A DNA stretch of 64,000 bases, taken from NCBI GenBank assembly GCA_003956705.1, contig QZCP01000579.1, forward strand, positions 130,950-194,949, in the 5' to 3' direction. The notes beneath the pieces are model-generated. The model saw only the letters and a list, made by a program, of their open reading frames with translations. It searched no databases and was not told the origin of the DNA. The position numbers were made by a program, and so were the translations under genes. The stretch's first letter is position 1; each line of letters starts with the position of its first letter. Shown here in pieces: positions 1-11,622 of the stretch. The DNA comes from Brevipalpus yothersi (lineage: Eukaryota > Arthropoda > Arachnida > Trombidiformes > Tenuipalpidae).

Positions 1-1
1 C

Positions 2-115
2 CATCAAGTGAACAAACTATTTCCGAATTCAAGTCTCCAGTATCCATCGGACGGTATCCATCAGTTTCCCGGCAGCCAACAGATCACAAGTATATCAAAT
101 GGTAACAACAAGTAA
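2..115 (+). CDS. possible C-terminal end of an unidentified gene (cut by left edge)
   Basis: One frame is open from the first bases of the window to a TAA at 113-115 and gives 37 residues rich in Ser, Gln, Asn and Pro (for example HQFPGSQQITS). The composition resembles a low-complexity protein tail rather than translated intergenic DNA, which here is full of stops. No family can be named from so short a piece. The region after it contains no further open frame, which fits a 3' UTR. It could equally be chance, so the call is weak. Confidence 0.3.
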   Translation, partial: HQVNKLFPNSSLQYPSDGIHQFPGSQQITSISNGNNK

Positions 116-1723
116 GGTACACCTCGGCGATCACAATTATCCACATGACTGGCACTCATCATTGAAAATTTTTATCACCACCTCACAGCTACACACACTT
201 TCACATGCATACACACATACACAAGATATTAACAAATCAAAACAATCAAATCAATATAACTAATCATGTGGTCAACACAAATACACACATTTGTTCAGAA
301 GTGAGTAAAAACAAGGATATTGAAAACTTATCAACTTATCTTATGAAAAGAAAAGAAGAGAAACTTATTTTTTCCCGCTAAATATGCTGTTTTATAGATG
401 GCGCTTCTCTGATACTGGCTCCAAACAGATATTGAGTACCGGCTGTGTAGTGCACTTAAATATCGATATTCAAGTCACTGACAAGGGGAACAAGTGGCGT
501 CGTCTAAATAACTTGTGATGATGATGGGAACTGACAAGCATGTGAGAAGTTCTTTGAGCTCGAATCTTTTAGGTTGATCTGTGTGTGTGTGTGTGACCGA
601 AGATCCCAGAATTGATCATCTTACTGTGCTTTTTCCCATCTGTGGATGACACCAAAAATAGCAAAATTTTTTGGGGGTGAGATGTAGGTTTAGTTAAATT
701 TTGGATTGAATAAATTTTGGATAAGATTGTGCAAGAAATGGAAAAGAATGAGAGAGAAAAAATGAACAAGTTCTATCATGATCATTCGATCCCAATCGAG
801 ATACTTCATTCAGAATACTAAATGGTCAAAGTTTTGGGAAGTTTGATGTTGGAAGGAGCATAGAGAGTAGAAAATTGCTGTGGTCTTTTAAAGGTTGAAT
901 GAGAGTGTGAATGGTGAGAAAGTGGGAGGCTTCGAATCGCTAGTGTCTAAAAATAGATCAGCATCCGTTACACGGCGTTTAAATGTCCTTTTAAATGATG
1001 CTCTCATCTCACATCTTGTTAGAGAGGAAGTTTTTGAACAGGGAAAATGGCATTTTGAGAGTGATTGTTGAAGAGGAGGGAAGAAAAACAGGAAGACGAG
1101 TAGATGCAACGATTAGTGTCTGTGACAAGGGTTTCCTTGCTCCTGAATCTGGGCATTTTTCTCTCTTTACCAGCAAAATTGGACCTCAATGCCTGAATGC
1201 CTAATGTCGCCTAGATCTCGAAGGTCAAATATCCTCAGTTGGAGCAAATAAGAGCGGACATTTTGCGTGAAGATCAAGGCTCAAATGACTTGAGGTCCCA
1301 ATAATTATCTCAAGGACTTATGAATGAGAATTCTCGCCCCTAAGCAACAAGCCATTGAATCGGCTAAGGAATCGATTAGTGGAAGAAAGGCCATACTATG
1401 GCTTGATTAGAGAGTATTCAGAGAAATGACAAAATATGCTTCTTACCATCTGAAATGACTCAAGATGAGTTGTATAACAATGGTCAAGTTTGTTGATTTG
1501 TTCTTCCTTTGACTTGAATATTGGATAGAATTTTGACCCAATTCAGAGTTGCTATCAGTGATGAGAATTTCCGAGTGATCAGTTCAATGATTTTTCGGCA
1601 TATTCGGTTGAATAGTTCCAAAATTTCAAACATCCGCATGCTGCTGGAAGATTGATTATCCCTTGATGTAAATCGAATTTTCTTCAATTGGTTTTCACAT
1701 TTCTGTGAGTAAAGCTTGTGCGC
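116..1723. other. non-coding stretch, nothing recognised
   Basis: AT-rich sequence with only short frames (at most about 70 codons), none of which looks like a known family. It holds a short (GT)n tract near 579-593 and the likely 3' UTR of the GALNT gene at its right end (minus strand). No clear AATAAA was found close to the GALNT stop. Confidence 0.6.
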
Positions 1724-4700
1724 TCATGGCTCATACCAAGCGATTGGAACAAATGACCATCGCTGACTAGTGGCTAGAGAACACTTGTCCAGGAAGAGAT
1801 GCCTTCTTCGATTGATATTCAAGCACATGTTGGTCTGATGATGTCGAACTAATTTCTCTTTGGGACTATATCTCCATTTTTGACGTGTTTGGCCTGAACA
1901 CGCTAGCAGCAGAACAGAGGGACGTTTTCCATCCATTCCTATAACGTCCAAACATACAGACTGATCGGTCATGATGGTACCTTGCTTAGTATACACGAAG
2001 CATTGCGGAGAATAGGTTCCAATTGCACACTTATCCAGATCAACTTGTCCAACATGATTATTGGATGGCCCACCTTCAGCATTTGGTCTCTGCAGACATT
2101 CATCAAGTTTTTCACTTCTTATTTGACCAAAAAAACGATCTCGAGTTGGAAAAAAGTGTTCCGGCCAAATATTATTCAAAAACCAGGAGAAACTTTTACA
2201 ACCAAGACGATTCTTGAGATCAATTCTCTCACTTATGTTGGCCAACTTTTCTGGATAAGAATTATCCACATTTTGAAGTCCATAACTCGAATTTGAGCCC
2301 TCACCAAATATTGTGGTTCTCATAACTGGATTGATTTGATAGAAAAAATTTTGATAATCCCGATCCATCCACACATGAATCACTCGGGCCAAATTAGTAT
2401 ACAGTACACCTGTTACCCCTTGTCGCCTGGGAAAAGAATATGGAGATGATTTTCGAAATAGATGGGCTACATGGGAACAAGGCACTATTTCCAATGAATG
2501 TCCACACTGCCATATGCGTAAGGACATTTCAATATTTTCACCACCCCAAATGTCCATATACTCATCGTAGGCACCGATTTCGAAGAAAAATTCCCTATCA
2601 ATTGCGAAAAGTCCTCCAGCCATAATAGGTGTCCGGAAAGGTTGAGTATTTTCTTCACCGGGAAGCTTGATTCGAGACAATTCTTTTCGACCTATTGGAT
2701 ACCATCGGAAATGAAGATTCCAATTGATACCTCCCCAATGAAGTTCAAAGCTTCGAGCAAATGCAAATGTTTCCTCATGAATTATATCGATCACTGGACA
2801 CACAACACGATTTCGTTGGTCAGCTATTCGATCCAGTAGAGGTTCAAGCCAACCTATTGTTGCTTCACAATGAGCATCCAAGAATGTTAAAACTTTACCG
2901 GAAGCCACACGAGCACCAATCATTCGTGCCTTTATTAGACCCACTCTTTCAAGTGATCGTAATACTCGAATTGTGATTCCAACGGTTGTGCTAACATTTC
3001 GCATGTATTCATCGAGTTCAGATCCGAGGAAAGTTCGAGTACTTGCATCATCAACCAGAATGATTTCATGGAGTATTTTCTTTGGTGATGTATTAATCAC
3101 ACTGTGAACAGTTCGAGCCAGAGTTGACCATGCTTCATTATGGAAGACAATGATTATACTTGCATTGCCCAAATTATTTGAGTAAATTTTCGATCGACAA
3201 CTATGATCACATGAGATGAAAGAATTATGAGTAAATATTGTTGGCACATGGTGAAAATTTTTCATTAAGAATTGATCAATATTTACTTCTGTTTTCGAGG
3301 ATCCGGAAGTGAACGTTTAACGGATATTTTATCACTTGCTATAATATTGAATTTATTGATGTGATAGAAGACTTTCGCTTTATCTTGCTCATATTCCGGT
3401 ATGAATACAGGCAGACCATTTTCACCCGCTCTGGGAACAGGATTGTAATTATTGGAGTTGAGTATTTCTGAAAAAAAGGAAGAGATATTTGTATATGAAT
3501 TGAATGGTGAGAAATACTTGGATCCATCTAATTTATCAAACGATTATCCAAAAATATTACCCTCCAAAATTACTGTCATATTTTTTGCAGAAGCTGATTA
3601 TCCATATTTTCCTTGAGTAATCATCATAAACTCAAATCTGAAAATTGTTCATGAATGCTCCTCTACCATTTCTATACTTGAAATCATAATCACATTAGCA
3701 TCTGAATTATCATCACAAACTCATCATAAGCATCTTCTCAACTTTACAAGGCCATTATCTTAGAGCAATCATAATCATGTTCATCATCAAGATAAGCTTT
3801 ATTTATATTGGCCATATATTTTCGGGAAGTGAAGAGTTTTCCCGTTACATTTTTTTTTCATCATCATCTCACACTTATGACCACCTCAATTGTCAACCCC
3901 AACTGAGCTCAGCCCATCCGGCTGAGAATATCAGTCAATCCCGTCATTCTTCGTGTCTGTCAGACTTTGACCTGATAGACTTCTGATCTAACGGTTAGTT
4001 GAACGAATGTGGCATCATCACAGTTAACCCTAACCACTACAATTACTGTAACAACTATTTTGGAGGCGGTCAAAAATTTTGGACACGCCATCATGGTCAT
4101 AATGTGGTGTGTAACATAGCTGATATTCTTTCATGAGTGAAGATTAAAGTAGAAAAAAAAGAATCCAAATGAATGGACGATGCTTGTTTATGGGAATAGT
4201 AGTGAAGAAGAAAGAAGATGAAAAGAAGAGAAGAATTATCATCATCTACAAACGATAGACACCAACGCCTGTCTCTCTTCGATATATATATTTGTTTCTA
4301 TTTTTTGTTCATTCACAGAAAACTGATGATAAAACTTCTCAGCAAGTTGTTCGATTTTTCCCAGTCTCATGATAGATTGTATCATCTTTCGAGAAAATTT
4401 TTCCCTTCAATCACCGGAAGAAAGTAGCTTAATTCTCGAAATCATAGATTGATGAAGAATATAAGTTGAACTAAATATAAACACACACATACATGATAGC
4501 AAAAGATCAGGTCCAAATGAACCGATCAGGCTAGAAGTTGAGGCCTATTCACAGACGCGATCCCACTACTACTCAACGCGGAAGCTTTTGCCTGCTACGT
4601 TTCCGTCCTGAGCCATACACTTCTCATTATTCAACCTGGTTACTCTTGGTTCCCCGAAGAGCAACCATATCGACGCAGAGCTTAGTGCGGACGTCCGATC

Positions 4701-6124
4701 AACATAGGACCTCAAATCCCAGGAATCCTGACAGTCATCCATCCACTGACCTCAGCCCTCCCAGTCGCAGGAGTTACAGGAATGCGCCACCATTCCCAGC
4801 ATGTCATGTAATATTCTTATTTGCAACTGGAATACTTGCTATTAGAAGAGGAATATTTTATTATCTACCATCCACTAGATAAAGTTTTACTGGCGCGTTT
4901 CAATTTTGTGCTCTCTCTCTTTCGGAAATGTTCCACCGCATGAAAAAATCGTTAATTTTATTGGCATAAGATGAATCATTTCACGGCCATCATTCCATCG
5001 TGACTGATGAGCAACAGTGGAAATGAGTGGCTGAATCAATTAAATTCTAGATTAAAGATCAGCCAAGTGTATCTCCATTAGAGAAGAGAAGAGAGGAAAT
5101 ACTTTTCTCAGATTATTCACAGCATAGCAACATATACACACACACCAATAACACCTACTCTTTTTCTTCATCTTATTCTTTTTCTCTTTCTTACTCATAC
5201 ACTCATACACTACATCTAACTTATCTATGTGCTACAGTAATCAGGACGAAAAAGTAATCCTACTCAGGCCGGTCGTTGACTCGAACTGGTCTAGGGGCAA
5301 TGAAAAAACAAACGTATTTACCCTTAACCAAGACCGGTCCTGAGGTGAAGAGTATTAAGGTATTAAGAGATGGAGTAAGAATTTCCAATATGATCAAATA
5401 TGATGATCGAGAAGAAAGGGTTGAGAGTGAAAAAAAGTTAAACAAAGGAGCAACATTCCAGCTGACCTTAAGTTTTTTCTTTCTTCTTCTTCAAAAATTC
5501 AAGAGCACCGAAAAAAACAAAGCATCTTGGCTGACAATGTGCAGACTTTTGTTCGATAATCATGAGTTTACGTTTGGAATGTCAAATGGAATGATCAAAG
5601 TTAGGGTATCATGCAAAATAGAAAGACCCAGCAACAATATTCTGTGTAGCACTTACCTTCAGTTAGATTGGGTGATCCTATCCAAGGAAAACTTTTACCA
5701 TTATATTGGCCAACGATCACATGAATTCCTTTCTTGTCAATATATTCTTTTTGAAATTTACTTTCACTCAACATAATCATAACATTGTTGACAGAATCTT
5801 TCAGAACGGAAAAGGGAGAGAGAGAGAAGGAAAAGTTTGAGTACTATTTTTGCTCAATATCTTGCATCTTTAATTCGAATCATCAAGGACTCTGAAATTT
5901 GTACACAGCATCATGAAGTGTATTGTTCCACGCTCTACTGTATATATTCTAATTTTTTATCATTAATAAGTAATCAATCCAAAGTGATACATACCTGAAG
6001 TCTTTCTTTCCTCTGGTGGCCCAATGAAGTAGAGACCGAAAAGCAAACACAAAGCAACGAACGCAGTTAACGAAGAGAAGCAAACTCTTCGACGTCCAAT
6101 TAAACGTCGATATGTGGCCATCAT
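1724..6124 (-). CDS. polypeptide N-acetylgalactosaminyltransferase (GALNT/PGANT family), 4 exons
   Basis: Transfers GalNAc from UDP-GalNAc to Ser/Thr, the first step of mucin-type O-glycosylation in the Golgi. Exons joined in phase are 6124-5995, 5797-5657, 3467-3287 and 3200-1724, giving 642 residues. Exon 1 encodes a short basic tail (RRLIGRRR) and a signal-anchor helix at about residues 15-35, as expected of a type II Golgi enzyme. Exon 3 carries the family block ending KISVKRSLPDPRK. Exon 4 carries FHNEAWSTL, the metal-binding DAH (residues 259-261), WGGENIE, and a C-terminal ricin-type lectin domain with QKW and QRW motifs. The HWGGINWNLHFRW segment and the NISER and LGCKSF motifs recall the GALNT11/PGANT35A branch, but the subfamily is uncertain. 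The start is the first of two adjacent ATGs. The 2.2 kb intron 2 is unusually long for this window. Confidence 0.93.
3468..5656 (-). other. long intron of the GALNT gene
   Basis: The 2.2 kb between GALNT exons 2 and 3 is in strong contrast with the roughly 50-130 base introns elsewhere. The donor is GTAAGT at 5656 and the acceptor follows a T-rich tract ending CAG at 3468. Most of it is AT-rich and featureless, except for a more GC-rich open patch at 4538-4882 (see findings) and an open + strand frame running from 5276 across exon 2. Confidence 0.7.
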
Positions 6125-8229
6125 TGAGTATCACAGATCATAGTATTACCAATGAGAACGATTCTCGATTCTAATTCACAAAAAACTATGGACATCCATT
6201 CATCACTTGGATCCAAAATTCACCGGGATTGCAACATCTTTCCCATCTTCTCAGCCCGTCGCCTCAGGCCAAAATAGTGATCTTTTCTCTCTCTCTCTTT
6301 CAACATACACACTCGATGTTCTACACCTGGCCAAACAGGTGGCAGCGCAGTGCCTTGAAGTGGGCAGAAAAAAATTTTTCCGGTTTAAGAGAGAAAGACT
6401 TCGAGATAGATTAGAACTTTTGAGATAAAAGTTCTAAGATTCTGAATTTTAGTAATCATTAGTTCCATCCTATGGTTGGGAAGAGAGAAGAATGAAGAGG
6501 GAGGGAAATTTTTTTATGAATGATGGAACAAAAATATTGACTATTACGGAGAATTTCAATTGAGAAAAGCAATTTGTGATCTTGAATAGGGACGTCGTTA
6601 GTAAATTATGTGAATTGTAATTGTAAAGTGGATTGCAAAACTGTTGATCGATTTTGCTCATGAAAGTCTTCATCTTTTGCCTCTATTTGATTACTAGTAG
6701 GTGATTGAATATTTGTCATTTGAAAATGACTAGAAAATTGAAGTTACAGTATAATCAGGCTTATGAGAGAGAATTTTCCATCTCATATGTACACTATGGC
6801 AAAATTTGATGTCATGATAGAGCCACCGAGAAGTGAAAATAATGTTCTAACCCAAAGGATAGAAGTTAGTTTTCTTTGTTAAATGATGAGAGCTATCTCA
6901 AGCCTGAAGCTTTTGTGAAAATTGTTATGCATCATGAGATTTCGTTTATTAAGGCTTCCATTTGAAATTCATTTGGTGTATTCAAGTAAGCTTTCATCCT
7001 TTGAGAGTCATGAATAAACATATTTATATGGTAAAGGAAATGTCAAAAGTCTATTGATATTTAAATGTAATTGTTGAGTGCTCATGAGCTTTCCTTTGCG
7101 AGTGACATTTTTGCTCTATCTTGGAGCAACATTTTCCCATATTCATATTCAATGGCTCATCTATCAATATAAAGTAGATGCTGTTGATTTAATGCCGACA
7201 AAAATGAGAGGAAAAATAATCATGAAAAGAGGGAAAACATTATCCATTTACCATGTAAATTCTGAATGAAATTAATCTCATAATTGATGTGGTGACAAGA
7301 TGATCTTTCTGTTATTCTAAGAAAAGATGAAATATTTGGGTGGCTAAAATTTCAGCCGAAAAATTTTCCAGAGATTTTTGATGAACAGAACACGGTGGAG
7401 GTTTCTGATAGAATGAAAATTGTTGTTGCTCCTGTCTATGGCTTTGGGTAATTACATGCATTTCGTTCAAATATCATACAATATGATTTAACGTATGATA
7501 ATAATATTTTTTCGATGCGATTCACGAATTCAGAATATCATAACGATCGGTAAATTCATTCGTTTGACTGGATACGATCTCAGGTAAGAACACGAAACAC
7601 AGCCTATGGATCGAAAAAATCTCATCATTTTAATCTCCTATCGAGTGAATGTACCTACCAATTCACCTCACCATACATCCTCCATAGGCTGAAGATATCA
7701 GGATACAATTTTATCAGATTTTCACATTTTTTTGTTGACACATTAATGATGCTCCAGATCTTTTCCCCTCTTATAATTATGTCAGCAACTGTGGAAAAAC
7801 CTTTGGAAATTTTGCTACTGAATGAATAAGAAAAGAATCAAATTAATTAGATATTGAAATAAGATGGTCGCACTTAGATGAACGTTTTTGATCAATTTTC
7901 AGTGGGAAATAAAAATAATTCACAAAATGCAAAACTTTTGCTTGTATTTCGGTATGAATTTTTGCTAAACTTTCACGAGTTCAAATACCAGCTGGGACGT
8001 CACTTATTAGAACTAGATCATTCGAATCAGGAAGCTTTTGAGAGATTCAGATGTCCAATTAACATATGACTTTTGATTATATTCCCTCACCGATGTCACA
8101 CTCCCCCCTCAGATGCAAACTAGTGTTAACTGTGTAACAGATAAAAGAGCTTGTCTGAATGATACATTTAACAATTTTAAAACAAGCTCACATCTCAGTT
8201 TGTGTTCTTCCAGTTCACTCGACCTCATC
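6125..8229. other. intergenic, nothing recognised; holds GALNT and secreted-protein promoters
   Basis: The left end must contain the 5' UTR and promoter of the minus-strand GALNT gene, the right end those of the plus-strand secreted protein. Small frames at 6207-6428 and 7878-8069 have no recognisable features. No canonical TATA box was convincing. Confidence 0.5.
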
Positions 8230-8832
8230 ATGAAGTTTCAATGGTTTTTAATTGTTTTGGTGGGCTCAATGGGATTTATTCAGGGTAAACCTCATACTTT
8301 CTCATCTAGAAAGGCAAGAGGACCTCTGGCAAATAAAGGCTTGTTTGATGAGGATTCCGAGATGGATCAAGTTTCGGACATAGTGCCGGATGGTGAAATC
8401 ATTATGCAGGATCAAGTTCATCCAAGTATTCCCGATAATAGTCATTCTGAAAGTCAGCCACCAAAGCCAATCGAGACGATCGGTGAAATTGGATCATCAT
8501 TATCATCGATCGCATCTACTGAACAACCACAACCACAACAAGAAACTCCCAATTTAAATCAAAAAAGTGAAGGTTTACTCTCAGATGCTTTCGAAGAATA
8601 TAGCCCAGACGGTGAGGTGGAAGAGGTATCCTATAAGGATCATGAAAAGCCTATAGAATTCAATGCTATAAATGCCATTCGAAATGTGATGCCAGCAGCG
8701 ATTCAAATGATGTCCGATCTATTGACACAAGCATTTGATTCCAGTAAGCCGTTTATAGAGGACAAGATTCGAGAAGTATTTGGAACTGGACGCTTGTATC
8801 GAGAGTCTCAAAAAGCTAGCAAGAAAGCATAA
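8230..8832 (+). CDS. orphan secreted acidic protein, single exon
   Basis: The product is a 200-residue protein I do not recognise. It opens with a clear signal peptide (MKFQWFLIVLVGSMGFIQG, likely cleavage before KPHTF). A long hydrophilic stretch follows, rich in Glu, Asp, Ser, Pro and Gln, with no cysteine after the signal peptide. The C-terminal third is more ordered (AIRNVMPAAIQMMSDLLTQA, then a basic end SQKASKKA) and could form an amphipathic helix. I chose the ATG at 8230 because it begins the signal peptide. An in-frame ATG at 8113 would bury it behind 39 residues, and that part is better read as 5' UTR. AATAAA at 8868-8873 lies 36 bases past the stop, which supports a real transcript. 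It may be a lineage-specific salivary, gut or cuticle-associated product, but that is a guess. Confidence 0.75.
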   Translation: MKFQWFLIVLVGSMGFIQGKPHTFSSRKARGPLANKGLFDEDSEMDQVSDIVPDGEIIMQDQVHPSIPDNSHSESQPPKPIETIGEIGSSLSSIASTEQPQPQQETPNLNQKSEGLLSDAFEEYSPDGEVEEVSYKDHEKPIEFNAINAIRNVMPAAIQMMSDLLTQAFDSSKPFIEDKIREVFGTGRLYRESQKASKKA

Positions 8833-8867
8833 ACTGATTAACATGTCTGTTTATGAACTGTTTTACG

Positions 8868-8873
8868 AATAAA
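8868..8873 (+). terminator. poly(A) signal of the secreted-protein gene
   Basis: AATAAA lies 36 bases after the stop codon at 8832 and is followed by an A run. This is a short 3' UTR in keeping with the compact gene style. Confidence 0.6.
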
Positions 8874-9172
8874 AAAAATATTTTGAATCTCGAATCACGC
8901 TCAACGCATCAGACAGAGAGTCATTCATTTCTTTTTTGAGGCTATTTAAATTCAGCTGAGAGTACAAAATCGACAGACATATGTTCAAACTACTATCTCT
9001 CTCTCTCTTTCTTTCTTTTTCCATGAAAATTTGATTCCAACTCAAAATCATAGATCAATGCCAGAGAAACTCAGTGACCTGTAATTCTAACACTATCAGG
9101 ATTTTATCAGAAAATTGAAAATAAATCTGGCAATCAATACATTTGGTAACATTCTTCACCTAAACGCTCCAA

Positions 9173-9430
9173 TCAAGCGAATTCTGATCCATCAAAAGCT
9201 CCTTCACATCGAATTTTTTCAAAAAAATATTCCATATTGGCACCAGCTACCAGAATATCTTCGGTCAGAGCTTGAGCATTTGAATCAACAGTTTCCAATG
9301 GATAATTTGATTGAGTTTGAGTATTCAATTCGGTTGATACATATGAGCTTACAGACAAAATGAATAAGATGGAAAGAATAGGATAAATAACACGATAAGT
9401 GCTTGAGGAAGAAAACTTGAAGCCAATCAT
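9173..9430 (-). CDS. possible small secreted peptide
   Basis: An 85-residue frame starts at an ATG (MIGFKFSSSS) and has a hydrophobic stretch (VIYPILSILFILSVSSYVS) that reads as a signal peptide, followed by about 53 polar residues with a single cysteine. No family is recognised, no poly(A) signal was found nearby, and the opposite strand is also open here. The frame could be chance; the signal-peptide-like start is the only support. Confidence 0.3.
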   Translation of the reverse strand: MIGFKFSSSSTYRVIYPILSILFILSVSSYVSTELNTQTQSNYPLETVDSNAQALTEDILVAGANMEYFFEKIRCEGAFDGSEFA

Positions 9431-10269
9431 GATGTAGAATAGAAGTATCAATAAATTTGTTCTACTTCAATAACAGAGGAACAGTTCAAATTGATCGTTT
9501 GGAATTCACTCTGCAAAAGGTACCATAAAACAATCGGATGACAATATTAAACTCATTCCAGGGAGCTTGAATAGAAGTGAGAACTAGAACAGAGAGATGT
9601 TTTTCGAGGTCTGTAATGATTAAAGTTGTGATTGTAATCCATCAACCAACTGCTGGGTCCCAGTTCGATGAGATTTTTTCCAAACGAAATTCAATTCCAG
9701 CTATGTGTGGAATTGGACCTTTGGATTTCGATTCAATTTGCATCAAATGTGATCTAGCATTAATGTTTCTTCTTGGGAAGAGTGAGAAACTTTGATCTGC
9801 CCGGAAAGTGTCTCGATTTGTTCTTCAAATTTGAAATAAATCATCCTCATCTTCCGAAGTCGAAGGATCTTTCCTAACTGCAGTCTGTGACTAAAAAATA
9901 GGATAACCCATTTTGATTCAATTTTCTCAATCCTCTCATTTCTTCCCGCCTAATGAAAATTGGCTTCACGATGACCTAAGTTTCATCAGTTAGGGAGATA
10001 ACTCCAAGTCTCGAGAGAACTGCGAATACCGATGAAAATTATTAACAAATATGTTTCTTTGATTAGATGGTACAGTTTTTATTATAATCATCGACTAGAA
10101 AAATCAGAGATCAAATATTCATTAAATGTTGGATTTGACTTTTTAAGTGAAGAAAATTTGAATATTTCTTATGCTTATGTAAAAAAATAGGTAGGATCCG
10201 AGAATATATGATCGATAAATCCTACCTCAATCTTGGGTCTCGAGATACCTGAAACTAAGCATTTTTTGA
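9431..10269. other. intergenic, with a doubly open segment near 9620-9815
   Basis: No recognised gene. Around 9620-9815 both strands are open. The minus frame gives a polar peptide of about 60 codons (contains SFSLFPRRNINARSH) and the plus frame one of about 70 codons. The right end holds the presenilin 3' UTR, with a minus-strand AATAAA at about 10078-10083. Confidence 0.4.
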
Positions 10270-11622
10270 TCAAATAAATATCTGCATTTCCATCAGTCGA
10301 CTGCAGAAGGGGGCAACGAATGAAGAAGTGGCAAAATAGAATGTTAAACCAAAAAATATCGAAATTGGTAGAGCTGGTAAGGCTTTTTTGAAGAAAGCGA
10401 GAAGCAACAGAGTCAAGCACAATCCTATCAGAATTGCAACGAAACAAGCCACAGTTGTGCTCCAATCTCCATAAGATGAAGCTTTACCAACCAAAACACT
10501 GTAGAAAATGAAATCTCCTAAGCCCAATTTGACACCTTTTTCGTCGTCATCATCATCTTCCATCATCTCAGGCTGAGGAGGACGATCTCGAGAGAAAACT
10601 ACTTGAGGAGGTTCAGAAGAACCATGAGCAGCTGGATTCTGAGTTTCATTCATTCTTTGACGTCTTCTTCGTTCATCAGTGGGCTGCTCTGCTCCTCTAT
10701 TATCTATTTCCATGTCTTGTTCAGAGCTTGCTACATGTATTGAATCAGATTGTGTGTTCGATCTATCTTCATCAGCTAAGTAAACCATCGCTGAAGAATA
10801 GATAAGAGATGGAAAAATTGTTTCATTCCTACTTTGAGCGGTTTCAACAAGCATTCTCAGTGGTCCTTTTGGACACAGGACAGCTACCAGATCCCATACA
10901 GACACAACTCCCAGGACAACCCAAACAGTCCATTCAGGGATGTATTTAAGAAGTAGAAGAGCCATTAAAGCGGCGATTGTCAACAAATATGCCTGTTGCA
11001 ATCTCAATGGACCTTTCCAGTGGATACAAATCATACCAATCACTCCAAAATTCCAATTTAACAGGGTTATGGTGATGATATCCATCGGTATGTTGAAAGT
11101 CCTCAAAATTACTGACATGTATATATACATGAACAGAAAAAGTAACATTAGGGAGGATAGAATTAGCCATCCACCTATGATCTTGTAGAATTTATATTTG
11201 TAAAGTAAAATGAGGACAAAAGTCATCACAATGATGACGGTGAGAAAGATCAATGCATTGGCGAACGATTCCCAAACTATGGTAGGAGTGTCAGCATCTT
11301 GGGTGTTGAATGGTGTGTAAAGAAGATGAACGGTGGATTTTTGATAGAACTTAAGAGATGTGATGGAGGCAACAACGATCAGCATCGATACGGAGACAGG
11401 AATAAATAGTTTGATGACATGTTGTGCTCCATATTTAAGCTTCTCATCTTCTAGAGAGCGAGGTATGGAGCTTGATGAGGAACTATCACCATTTGATCGG
11501 CCTTCATTGGGCACCAAACGGTGAGGACTGGAACCGGACATCATGTCCACATCTCGAAGATGACCTGAGCCTCTTTCTGAACGTGGTCTACCACCTTGTT
11601 TACTACCAGAGCGATTGGCCAT
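10270..11622 (-). CDS. Psn: presenilin, catalytic subunit of gamma-secretase
   Basis: An intramembrane aspartyl protease that cleaves Notch and other type I membrane proteins within the gamma-secretase complex in ER, Golgi and plasma membrane. This 450-residue product comes from one uninterrupted exon and matches the usual family length. It has a polar N-terminus and nine hydrophobic segments. The first catalytic Asp (residue 244) is in VWDLVAVLCP, followed by KGPLRMLVETAQ. Then come a variable acidic loop, the second catalytic Asp (370) in GLGDF, and the PALP motif (416-419). The protein ends FI like other presenilins. The start at MANRSGS is preferred because an acceptor-like TTCCCAG lies upstream in the same open frame, suggesting a spliced 5' UTR. 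The residue before the first catalytic Asp is Trp rather than the Tyr of the textbook YD motif. Confidence 0.95.
   Translation of the reverse strand: MANRSGSKQGGRPRSERGSGHLRDVDMMSGSSPHRLVPNEGRSNGDSSSSSSIPRSLEDEKLKYGAQHVIKLFIPVSVSMLIVVASITSLKFYQKSTVHLLYTPFNTQDADTPTIVWESFANALIFLTVIIVMTFVLILLYKYKFYKIIGGWLILSSLMLLFLFMYIYMSVILRTFNIPMDIITITLLNWNFGVIGMICIHWKGPLRLQQAYLLTIAALMALLLLKYIPEWTVWVVLGVVSVWDLVAVLCPKGPLRMLVETAQSRNETIFPSLIYSSAMVYLADEDRSNTQSDSIHVASSEQDMEIDNRGAEQPTDERRRRQRMNETQNPAAHGSSEPPQVVFSRDRPPQPEMMEDDDDDEKGVKLGLGDFIFYSVLVGKASSYGDWSTTVACFVAILIGLCLTLLLLAFFKKALPALPISIFFGLTFYFATSSFVAPFCSRLMEMQIFI

Noticed and set aside
5276..5776. 166-codon plus-strand open frame
   Set aside because: It runs antisense through GALNT exon 2 (5657-5797), whose minus-strand coding is supported by phase and family fit. 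The remainder has no recognisable features.
8113..8229. Upstream in-frame ATG extending the secreted protein by 39 residues
   Set aside because: It would put the signal peptide in the interior; the ATG at 8230 gives a normal secretory leader.
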